DNA from: Burkholderia sp. 4M9327F10
Lineage (GTDB): Bacteria > Pseudomonadota > Gammaproteobacteria > Burkholderiales > Burkholderiaceae
NCBI RefSeq assembly: GCF_005503145.1
Contig: NZ_SCNV01000002.1
Span: 124,001 to 188,000 of the forward strand
Reading direction: 5' to 3'
DNA length: 64,000 nucleotides
Shown: positions 1 through 7,700 of the stretch, piece by piece
Layout of the letters: every line of letters starts with the position of its first letter
How positions within the stretch are numbered: position 1 is the first letter of the stretch
Translations under genes and position numbers: made by a program
The notes under the pieces: generated by a model
Database searches by the model: none
The model's input: only the letters and a program-made list of their open reading frames with translations
Told to the model about the DNA's origin: nothing

Positions 1-288
1 ACTGCGGATCAGCGAGCCGGTAACTTCGAATTTCTGCAACTGCGCCACCGCACCGCTCGACTTGCCGCTGGTCGAGGCGGCCGTTGCGGAGGCTGCGGTT
101 GCTGCGGCCGGCCTGGCCGCGGCCGAAGCCGGTTTTGCCGGCGCCGCAGTGGCCGGCGTTGCCGAAGCCGCGTCGGCAGCCGCCGCCGGTTGGCTTTGCG
201 CATAGGCCGGCGCGCCGCAGACCGCCGTGAGCGCCAGTTCAGCCCAAACAATTCGCTGGATAGCGAGCGTCAAACCCCGTTGTTTCAT
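1..288 (-). CDS. TonB-dependent receptor, N-terminal part (runs off the left edge)
   Basis: The ATG at 288 follows a purine-rich ribosome site (GAGAGGGGAA), and the frame stays open for 96 codons to the window edge. The product starts with a signal peptide that should be cut after Ala-Tyr-Ala, near residue 30. A long Ala/Pro-rich linker follows, then QKFEVTGSLIRS. That last segment is the usual start of the plug domain in outer-membrane TonB-dependent receptors, where the EVTG..I pattern sits near the TonB box. The barrel and the substrate-defining part lie outside the window, so the ligand is unknown. Partial gene; family call fairly sure from the motif and the signal peptide. Confidence 0.75.
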   Translation of the reverse strand, partial: MKQRGLTLAIQRIVWAELALTAVCGAPAYAQSQPAAAADAASATPATAAPAKPASAAARPAAATAASATAASTSGKSSGAVAQLQKFEVTGSLIRS

Positions 289-1126
289 TTCCCCTCTCTC
301 TTGTCAGTAGGGACCACAGCCATAGTGAAAAGCCTTGTGGACTCGTCACCCCGATCCGCAAGCACGACCGGCGCGTGGTCCGGTCGTTCATGCCGAAACT
401 ACAATCTCATTTCTTCTCATTACGTGTCGTAGTACTAATTACATTTTCATTGCCTCGTCCTTTCGATTTTTCCGAAACACACCTCTGTCTGGCGAATACG
501 CGTGCAGCGTCCTTCACCTCAATGACTGGCGAATCCCGGCGGACTTATGGCGATAGAAACGTGGATACCGGATGCCATCCGTATGTGGCACGGCATCGAT
601 CAATGATTCGGCATACGAACCATATGGCTACATGCCCCCTCTAGACGCGGGGCTCGTGCGGCAGGGGAAAGTTATCAAGTCACAAACCCGTCATCAAACT
701 TTTTTTGATGTTTGTCGCGTTTTAAGCCACGCTTTTTCCTTTCGCCGTCTTACCTTTCGACAGAAAGATTTGGCGGATCGACGAGATGCGGCCCTGGAAG
801 ACGTCCATCGCTTACGTCACATTACGTACGGCCCTATCCGTCCGCCTGAAGGCATACGATGCGCTCACACTGCCTCCTCACTCGTTGCAGTGGTCGTAAA
901 ACACTTGTTCTAGTCCGCCTTATGACCGTAAGGCGGACTTTTTTTGTTCGTGACGCTCAGCGCCCCGCCCTTCCTGCCGCTCCGGCCGCAGACGCACCTC
1001 CCTGTCTGCGGATGTCACGGTCTTGTCATTACCATCGGTTTCAATAGCCTCGCTGTGACGGGTTTGCGTGCGTCGGCCGTGACGGATTCGTGAAGCGCGC
1101 CCTTTTTAGCGCTCTGGTTACATCCC
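289..1126. other. Long non-coding stretch upstream of the TonB receptor and phn genes
   Basis: No reading frame here looks like a protein. The stretch should contain the promoter of the divergent TonB receptor gene and, near 692-710, an inverted repeat (CATCAAA/TTTGATG around a T-rich loop). Its only strong signal is the intrinsic terminator at 912-945, which has no plus-strand gene before it. Confidence 0.5.
912..945 (+). terminator. Orphan Rho-independent terminator
   Basis: A perfect 11 bp stem (AGTCCGCCTTA at 912-922 with TAAGGCGGACT at 929-939) closes a 6-base loop and runs straight into seven T residues on the plus strand. The reverse strand has no T-tract, so it works left to right. 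No coding gene precedes it on the plus strand; the nearest gene, the TonB receptor, starts at 288 and points away. It may end a small RNA. Confidence 0.85.
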
Positions 1127-1140
1127 TATACGTCTAGACG
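1127..1140. promoter_or_regulatory. Putative GntR/HutC-type operator 1 upstream of phnD
   Basis: CGTCTAGACG at 1131-1140 is a perfect palindrome preceded by TATA. Its core GTCTAGAC is the type of site bound by GntR regulators with UTRA domains (PhnF, DasR, NagR). A near-identical site lies at 1266-1275. No such regulator is encoded in the window, so assignment rests on the site alone. Confidence 0.45.
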
Positions 1141-1265
1141 ATTAGATGTTGTGAGATTCCATGCCTGACGCCGGACGGGACGCGCCGGTGGCTCTTTCGT
1201 CTGACTACGCGCCCGCGATCCTGCTGGATTTTTCCAATTGGGTTCAATTGGGTTCGCCAGAAATT

Positions 1266-1286
1266 CATCTAGACGTCTCTATACGT
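1266..1286. promoter_or_regulatory. Putative GntR/HutC-type operator 2 upstream of phnD
   Basis: CATCTAGACG at 1266-1275 differs by one base from the palindrome at 1131-1140. It is followed by TCTCTATACGT, which repeats the TATACG that flanks the first site. The two sites lie about 135 bp apart and 160-300 bp before phnD, which fits looping or two-site repression of the phn operon. Confidence 0.4.
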
Positions 1287-1435
1287 ACACCGATGTGTCA
1301 TATGAGATTCCTAGAATGGTCCGGATTACATGGCGGCTCCGGAGCAGCGGTGCAGCGCCCCTTGAAACGGGTAGCAAGCGCAGGGTATCGATCATCGAGC
1401 GGTTCGGTGCGGTTCAAATATAACTTGAGGAAAAT

Positions 1436-2335
1436 ATGAAGTTGTCCAAAGTTTTTACCGCTGCGGCGCTAGCGGCTGGCTTCGTCTGCGGTGCGGCACA
1501 TGCGGCAGGCACCTGCCCGAACGACGGCGTGGTCCGTTTCGGCGTCGAACCGTACGAGTCGGCTCAACGCATGCTGCCCGTGTACACGGATCTGGCCAAG
1601 ATGATCGGCGACAAGCTCGGCTGCACCGTGCAGATCTACGTCGCGACCAGCTACAACGCCGAAATCGAAGCCATGCGCAACAACAAGCTCGAATTCGGTC
1701 AATTCGGCCCGCTCGGATATGTGCTCGCCCATCAGGTCGCGCACGCTGAGGCGGTCGCCACGTTTGCCGGCGCGGAAGGCAAACCGGCCACCTACTACGC
1801 GTCCATCGTCACGTGGCCCGGCTCGGGCATCAAGACGCTCGCCGACATCAACGGCCACTCCTTCGCCTACGCCGATCCGGCCTCCACTTCAGGCCATCTG
1901 TTCCCGGCCTATGGCCTGAGCAAGAACGGTATCGATCCTGACAAGGGCGTCAAGGCGATCTACGCGGGCAGCCACACCGCCTCGTTCGAAGCGCTGCGCA
2001 ACCATAAGGTCGACGCCGGCGAACTGAACAGCGAAGAGATTGCCAGCGCCAAGCTGCACAACGAGTACGACCCGGCGGCTTACGTGACGCTGTGGAAATC
2101 GGAGCCGATCCCGCTCGATCCGCTCGCCGTGCGCAGCGACCTGCCGGAAGATTTCAAGGCGCGTCTGGCGAGCGTGCTGAACTCGCTCGATCTGCGCCAA
2201 CTGCCGGAGGCCGACCAGAAATTCATGGCCGCGAACGAGACGCCTGAACTGAAGACGGTGCCGCAGACGGATGCCGCCTACAACCAGATTCGCGATCTGG
2301 TCTCCACGCTCCATATCGACCTGGCCAAACTGTGA
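1436..2335 (+). CDS. phnD: Phosphonate/phosphite ABC transporter, periplasmic binding protein PhnD
   Basis: This 299-residue protein has a signal peptide (cleavage likely after Ala-His-Ala, near residue 23) and a PhnD-type binding fold. The hallmark segments are the early FGVEPYES region, GQFGPLGYVLA near residue 87, and the later SGHLFPAYGLSKNG segment. It captures phosphonate, phosphite or a related phosphorus oxyanion in the periplasm and delivers it to the PhnE/PhnC importer encoded next. The ATG follows TTGAGGAAAAT, a good ribosome site. Its stop overlaps the phnC start, so phnD-phnC-phnE is one operon. Two palindromic sites upstream suggest GntR-type control. Exact ligand not decidable from sequence. 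Confidence 0.9.
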   Translation: MKLSKVFTAAALAAGFVCGAAHAAGTCPNDGVVRFGVEPYESAQRMLPVYTDLAKMIGDKLGCTVQIYVATSYNAEIEAMRNNKLEFGQFGPLGYVLAHQVAHAEAVATFAGAEGKPATYYASIVTWPGSGIKTLADINGHSFAYADPASTSGHLFPAYGLSKNGIDPDKGVKAIYAGSHTASFEALRNHKVDAGELNSEEIASAKLHNEYDPAAYVTLWKSEPIPLDPLAVRSDLPEDFKARLASVLNSLDLRQLPEADQKFMAANETPELKTVPQTDAAYNQIRDLVSTLHIDLAKL

Positions 2336-3192
2336 ATACTCTGTCCAGCGCTTCCGGCGATCTGCCGCTCGACCCGGTAGGGGCATTCGTAGCGGCCGGT
2401 TCCAGCATGCCGGGCACGGCGCAACGCGCCAAGCTCGCGCCCGGCGTCAAGCTCGCCGTCCGTGATCTGACCATGCGGTATGACAACGGTCATACCGCGC
2501 TGCGCAACCTCAACCTGTCGGTCAAGGCCGGTGAGATGGTGGTGGTGCTGGGCAGCAACGGCAGCGGCAAGTCCACCTTCATGAAGTGCGTGGTGGGACT
2601 GAACCGGCCCACCGGCGGTGCAGTGGAGCTGGCCGGACGCGATCTGGCCAAGCTTTCTGGCAAGCCCTTGCGTGAAGCCCGCCTGCCGCTCGCGCTGATT
2701 TCCCAGAACGCCAATCTGGTCAAACGCCGCAGCGTGCTGGCAAACGTCTGCTGTGGCACGCTGGGCCGCCACCGCACCGTCGCGACCGCGCTCGGACGCC
2801 TGCCACGCGACGAGATCGAACCTGCCCGCGCCTACCTCGACGAAGTCGGCCTGCTGCATCTGGCCGGCCAGCGCGCCGGCACGCTTTCCGGCGGCCAGGC
2901 CCAGCGTGTGGCCGTGGCGCGCGCGCTCGCTCAACGCCCGCACGTCCTGCTCGCCGACGAGCCCGTCGCAAGCCTCGACCCCGAGGCCGCTGACGAAGTC
3001 ATGCGGCTGCTACGGCGCCTCGCCACCGAGGATGGACTCGCGGTGGTTTGCGTGCTGCATCAGCCCGATCTGGCCACCCGCTATGCCGACCGGCTGGTAG
3101 GTCTGCGCAGCGGACAACTGGAGTTCGACAAGCCCGCGTCGGCCGTCTCCAGTCAGCAGATTGCGAGCCTCTATCTGGCCGAGGCTGCATGA
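2332..3192 (+). CDS. phnC: Phosphonate ABC transporter ATP-binding protein PhnC
   Basis: A 286-residue ABC ATPase that powers phosphonate import. Walker A is GSNGSGKST (residues 74-82), the signature LSGGQ lies at 185-189 and Walker B VLLADEP at 205-211. The start is a GTG that overlaps the phnD stop, so translation is probably coupled. The N-terminus carries about 40 residues more than a typical PhnC before the LAVRDLTMRY start of the nucleotide-binding domain. A later internal start is possible but would break the overlap. The 3' end overlaps phnE by four bases (ATGA). Confidence 0.9.
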   Translation: MNTLSSASGDLPLDPVGAFVAAGSSMPGTAQRAKLAPGVKLAVRDLTMRYDNGHTALRNLNLSVKAGEMVVVLGSNGSGKSTFMKCVVGLNRPTGGAVELAGRDLAKLSGKPLREARLPLALISQNANLVKRRSVLANVCCGTLGRHRTVATALGRLPRDEIEPARAYLDEVGLLHLAGQRAGTLSGGQAQRVAVARALAQRPHVLLADEPVASLDPEAADEVMRLLRRLATEDGLAVVCVLHQPDLATRYADRLVGLRSGQLEFDKPASAVSSQQIASLYLAEAA

Positions 3193-3989
3193 ATAAGGTA
3201 CTCGATATGCGCACCCCGGCGAGCTCATCGGGAATGCGAAGCTTCTGGTCGGTATGCGCCATCGTCGTCGTGCTCGCGCTGTTCGTGCAGGCGTGGATTG
3301 TCGTGCAGGCGCGTCCGCAGGATCTGGTCACCGGCGCGCACGGCATGGCCGATATCATTTCGCGCGCCATGCCGCCCGCTTTCGATCAGTTCGTGCCGAA
3401 TCTGTGGCCGGTGCTCGAAACCATCGACCTGGCGATTTTCGGCACGGTATTCGGCGTCCTGCTCGCCTTCCCGCTGGCAATTCTCGCCGCCGCCAACGTG
3501 ACGCCGGCCAAGCCGCTGTACTACACGGCACGGGCGATTATCGGCGTGACCCGCGCGGTGCCGGATCTGGTGTGGGCGCTGCTGTTCGTCACGGCGGTGG
3601 GGCTAGGGCCGTTTCCGGGTGCGCTGGCGCTGGCGGTTCACTCTATCGGCATGCTCGGGCGGCTCTTCGCCGAAGTGATCGAAGACATGGATATGGGCCC
3701 CGTCGAAGCGCTTACGCTGACCGGCGCCGGGCGCCTGCAGGTCTTGAGTCACGCGGTCGTGCCGGGGGTGCTGCCCTCGCTGCTCGGCATCGGACTGTTC
3801 CGCTTCGACGAGAACCTGCGCTCCTCGCTGGTGCTGGGCTTCGTCGGTGCGGGCGGGATCGGCTTCCAGTTGCTCACGGCAATGAACCTGTTCCAGTACC
3901 AGACCGTGTCGTTTCTGCTGATCGCCACCTTTGTGCTGGTTGCGTGCGCGGAACGCGTTTCAGCTTATCTGCGTAGTCTGGTCGCCTGA
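3189..3989 (+). CDS. phnE: Phosphonate ABC transporter permease PhnE
   Basis: A 266-residue inner-membrane permease of the PhnE type. A first transmembrane helix (VCAIVVVLALFVQAWIVV) is followed by the MetI-like permease domain. The EAA loop EALTLTGAGRLQVLSHAVVP, which docks to the PhnC ATPase, is clear in the second half, followed by the PhnE-typical GLFRFDENLRSS. The ATG at 3189 overlaps the phnC stop; the reading frame is open further upstream, but only the overlapping start gives a normal PhnE N-terminus. Single permease gene, so a homodimer is expected. Confidence 0.9.
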   Translation: MNKVLDMRTPASSSGMRSFWSVCAIVVVLALFVQAWIVVQARPQDLVTGAHGMADIISRAMPPAFDQFVPNLWPVLETIDLAIFGTVFGVLLAFPLAILAAANVTPAKPLYYTARAIIGVTRAVPDLVWALLFVTAVGLGPFPGALALAVHSIGMLGRLFAEVIEDMDMGPVEALTLTGAGRLQVLSHAVVPGVLPSLLGIGLFRFDENLRSSLVLGFVGAGGIGFQLLTAMNLFQYQTVSFLLIATFVLVACAERVSAYLRSLVA

Positions 3990-4034
3990 CGCGGCCCATC
4001 CCCTCTCCCTCTTTATCGAATCACGAGAACTTGC

Positions 4035-4691
4035 ATGCTTATTGATCATGGCGTCCCAACCGATCCTTGGACGCTTGGCCGTACCTTGACAGTAGAACCG
4101 GAGATCCATTCGTCGTCACTGGTGCGCGCCAGCGATTTTGGCCGCTATACCTACCTTGGGCCGCGCAGCCATGTCGCCCAATCGATACTCGGCGACTACG
4201 GCTATGCGATGGGCGACAATCAGATCGCTCATGCGCATATTGGCAAGTTCGCCAATATCGCCACCGGCGTGCGCATCAATCCGCCCAACCACCCTGCCTG
4301 GCGCGCCACGCTGCACCACTTCACGTATCGCTCACGCTCGTACGGTTTCTCGCTCGACGACGACTCCGGCATCTTCGAGTGGCGTGCGCAGGACCGTGTC
4401 GAGATCGGTCATGACGTCTGGATCGGCCACGACGCGATCGTCATGCCGGGTGTGAAGATCGGCACCGGCGCAGCAGTCGGCTCGGGTGCGGTGGTGACGA
4501 AGGACGTGCCGCCGTTCGCGATCGTGGTGGGTGTGCCGGCGCGGGTGCTGCGCTTTCGCGTGGATGAGCAGACGGCAGAGCGTCTGCAGCAGATCGCCTG
4601 GTGGGACTGGAGCGCCGAGCAGATCGACGCTGCGCTAGGCGATTTCCGCGAACTCAGCGCGCTCGAATTCGCGGAAAAATACCATCGTTGA
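4035..4691 (+). CDS. Hexapeptide-repeat acyltransferase of phosphonate operons (DapH/DapD/GlmU-like)
   Basis: This 218-residue protein has the left-handed beta-helix repeats of LbetaH acyltransferases (for example VEIGHDVWIGHDAIVMPGVKIGTGAAVGSGAVVTKDVPPFAIVVGVPARVLRF), with a central loop rich in aromatic and acidic residues. Related xenobiotic or chloramphenicol acetyltransferase-like proteins are common in phn operons. There they are thought to modify phosphonate intermediates or aminophosphonates, but the substrate here is unknown. It starts 45 bp after phnE and ends the operon. The next gene is on the opposite strand. Confidence 0.8.
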   Translation: MLIDHGVPTDPWTLGRTLTVEPEIHSSSLVRASDFGRYTYLGPRSHVAQSILGDYGYAMGDNQIAHAHIGKFANIATGVRINPPNHPAWRATLHHFTYRSRSYGFSLDDDSGIFEWRAQDRVEIGHDVWIGHDAIVMPGVKIGTGAAVGSGAVVTKDVPPFAIVVGVPARVLRFRVDEQTAERLQQIAWWDWSAEQIDAALGDFRELSALEFAEKYHR

Positions 4692-4698
4692 GACGGCA

Positions 4699-4737
4699 GG
4701 CGCGTGACGATCCTGCGAGGCAAACCCGCCACGCGCC
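4699..4737. terminator. Possible hairpin between convergent phn operon and autotransporter gene
   Basis: An 8 bp perfect inverted repeat (GGCGCGTG at 4699-4706, CACGCGCC at 4730-4737) sits between two convergent stops. The loop is long and there is no T-tract, so terminator function is only a guess. Confidence 0.25.
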
Positions 4738-4746
4738 GCATACCGC

Positions 4747-7700
4747 TCAGAAGCTATACCCCACCCGCACATTACCGGATTGCGCCGACGTGTGTCCGGT
4801 GTTGATCAAGGCGTCGTAACCGAGCGATACCGTCAGTGCCTTGAGCGGCTGCAGGCTCACGCTCACGCCGGTCGTCAGATAGCTGCGCGGCAGCGTCGTG
4901 CCGGGCGCGGCGAAGACGGTGCCGTCCTGCGCGGTCACCGTCATGGTCCGGCTGGTGTCGAGCACTTCGTGTGCGTAGCCGACCCGCAGTTGCACATCCA
5001 CGGGCTTCCATGCATTGCCGAACGACTTGTCGAGCGTCACCTCGGCATACGGCTGCAGGCTGTGAACATTGTCGGTGCCCACCGAGAGATCCTGTCCGTT
5101 TGCGCCGCTTTCGCCAAACCCGTTGCCGTGGAAGTAGGCATAGCGCAAGCCGAGCCGCGGGGTCAGCACCACGCTGCCGAGCGTGAGCGGCAAGCTCGCC
5201 TGCCCGGCGGTGGTGAACTCCTGCCCCATGTGATCGCCTTCGGCCGTGCCGATCGAGCCGAACGGCCGCTTCTGCGACAGGAAGTCGAGGCCGTAACCGG
5301 CGGTGGCCGACACCCCGACCGGGCCCAGCCAACGGCTGCCGTACAGCGCCACCCGCAAGGTGTCGATAGAGCCGGAGTCGCCCGTGCCCTGCTCGTCGGT
5401 ATCCGTGTGCGTGTAGCCCGCCGCCACGCCGGCGGTGTACGCGCCGAGGGTCTGGTCGAGTCCCGCCATGAAGCCATACTGGTCGGACTGAAAGCCTGGC
5501 TGTGCGCCGTTGCCGTCGACCTTGGTCTGTGCGCCGGTCGCGCTTACCCAGCCATCCGGCGCGGCGCCTGCGCCCGTCGAGGCATGGCTGAGCCGTTCGA
5601 GCAGCGCCGCGTTGGCCGACTGCGCGCCGATTGCCGCCGACGTGCCGAGCGCCGTGTAGATGCTCGTGCCGACCGGCGCCACCACCACGGGGGTCACTGG
5701 AGTCACGGGCGTGGTCGAATTGCCAGGGGAAGTGGCTTGTGCGTCGCTCAGCACAAGATCGACAGCGTTGGCGCCGTAGCTGACCGATTGCTGTAGCGAG
5801 CCGAGACTGGCGCCGCTCTGCGCGGTGCTGCTCGCGCTGGCAAAACGTCCTGTCACGCCGTTCGCGGCGCTCAGGATCGTGTACTGGCGCGCCGCATAAG
5901 TGCCCGGATCGTAGACGATCGCCAGCGCGCCGTTCAGGACGGCCGCGCCGGCCACATTGAGCGACGAGCCGGCGCTCGGGCTGACTTCGATGGCAAGCGT
6001 CGCACTGCTCGCCTGGCTGTAATTGCCGCTCACCGTCAGCGTGCCGATCGAGCCACCCGGCATCACAGTGCCGTTGTTGACGACATTGCCGCCGACCGTG
6101 CCGTGGCCGCGCAAGGTGCCGTTGCTGTCGACGGACACATTGCCGCCCAGCACGGCAGTAGGCGTATTGATGTCGCCCACTTCGAGCAGGCCGTTGGCGA
6201 CTTCGGTCGTACCGGTAAAGCCGGTGCTGACGCCGTCAAGGATCCACGAGGCGCTGCCCTGCTTGAGCAGCGTGCCGGCTCCGGTAAAGGCGCCGCTGTA
6301 CGTCTGGTTAGCAACGGCGTTCAGGCTCAGCGTGCCGCCATTGATGGCGACACTGCTGCCGCTCGCGCCGCTCAGGCTGGCGACGCTCTGCGTACCGCCT
6401 GCTGCGAGATCGAATACGGCGTCCGGGCCGGCCAGGATGACCGCACCCACGACGCTGCCCCCGCTCGCGACCACGAGTGTGCCGTCCTCGATCGTGGTGC
6501 CGCCGCTGTACGTTTCCGCAGCGCTCAGCGTGAGCGTGCCGCTGCCCGCCTTGACGAGCGCGCCGCTGCCCGACACCGTTCCGGAGAGCGTCAGGTTCGT
6601 CCCGGCGTTGGTGTTGAAGACGCCGTTGCTGGCCAGCGTGACATTGCGCGCGCTGCTCAGCGTACTGGTGGTCTGCAGCGTTCCGCCACTAAAGGTCAAG
6701 GCGCCCGAGGCTGCCCCGAGGCTCGTGTCCTGCGCAATCGCCAGGGTGCCGCCGCTGAGCGTCGTGCCGCCGGAGTAGGTGCTGGCGCCGCTTAGCGTCT
6801 GCGTGCCGCTGCCCTGCTTCGTCAAGCCGCCGCTGCCGCTGATGGCGCCTGCGAAAGTCTGGCTCGTGCTGCCGTTGATGGTCAGCGCGTTGGCGCCCAG
6901 TACGACGCTCGAACCGGCGACACCGCTCAATCCGCCTATCGTCTGACCGCCGCTCGCGGCGCTGAGATTGAAACCCGCGGCGGCGAGGGTGAGACTCACC
7001 GTGCCGCTCGACGAAAGGCTGCCGCCCGAACCGATCGCCAGTGTGCCGTTGGCGATCGTCGTGCCGCCGCTATAGGTATTCGCGCCGCTCAGGGTCTGGG
7101 TGCCGCTGCCCTGCTTGATCAGGCCACCCGCGCCGGTGACCACGCCGGCAAAGGTCTGGTTGGTGCTGTCGCCGAAAGTAAGCGTGTTGGCGCCGAGCGT
7201 CACGCTCGAGCCTGCCGCGCCGCTCAATGCGCCGATCGTCTGATTGGTGGCCGCGCTGATATCGAAGCCCGTTCCCGTACCCGCAAGATTCACCGAACCG
7301 GTGGCGGCAAGGCTGCCGCCTGCGCCAAGTGCAAGCGTGCCGGCCTCGATGGTCGTGCCGCCGGTGTAAGTGCTGGCGCCGCCCAACGTCTGCGTGCCGC
7401 TGCCCTGCTTGATCAGGCCGCCGGTGCCGGAGATGCTGCCGCCAAACGCCTGGCTCGTGCTGCCCGCAAGCGTGAGCGTATTCGCGCCGAGCATCACGCT
7501 GGAACCGCTCACGCCGCTCAGCGCGCCGATAGTCTGGCTGGCCGCCGCGCTGATATCGAAACCGGCTCCAGCGCCCGTGAGGTTCACCGAACCGTTGGAA
7601 GCAAGGCTGCCGCCCACGCCGAGCGCAAGCGTGCCGGCCTCGATAGTCGTACCGCCGCTGTAGACATTCGGCCCGGTCAGCGTCTCGGTGCCGCTGCCCT

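Noticed and set aside
1236..1255. Tandem AATTGGGTTC direct repeat upstream of phnD
   Set aside because: Two adjacent 10 bp copies may be slippage; no regulator geometry or second locus supports a function.
1161..1439. Short plus-strand frames ending at the phnD start
   Set aside because: No ribosome site, no domain; the region carries the phn promoter and operator-like sites.
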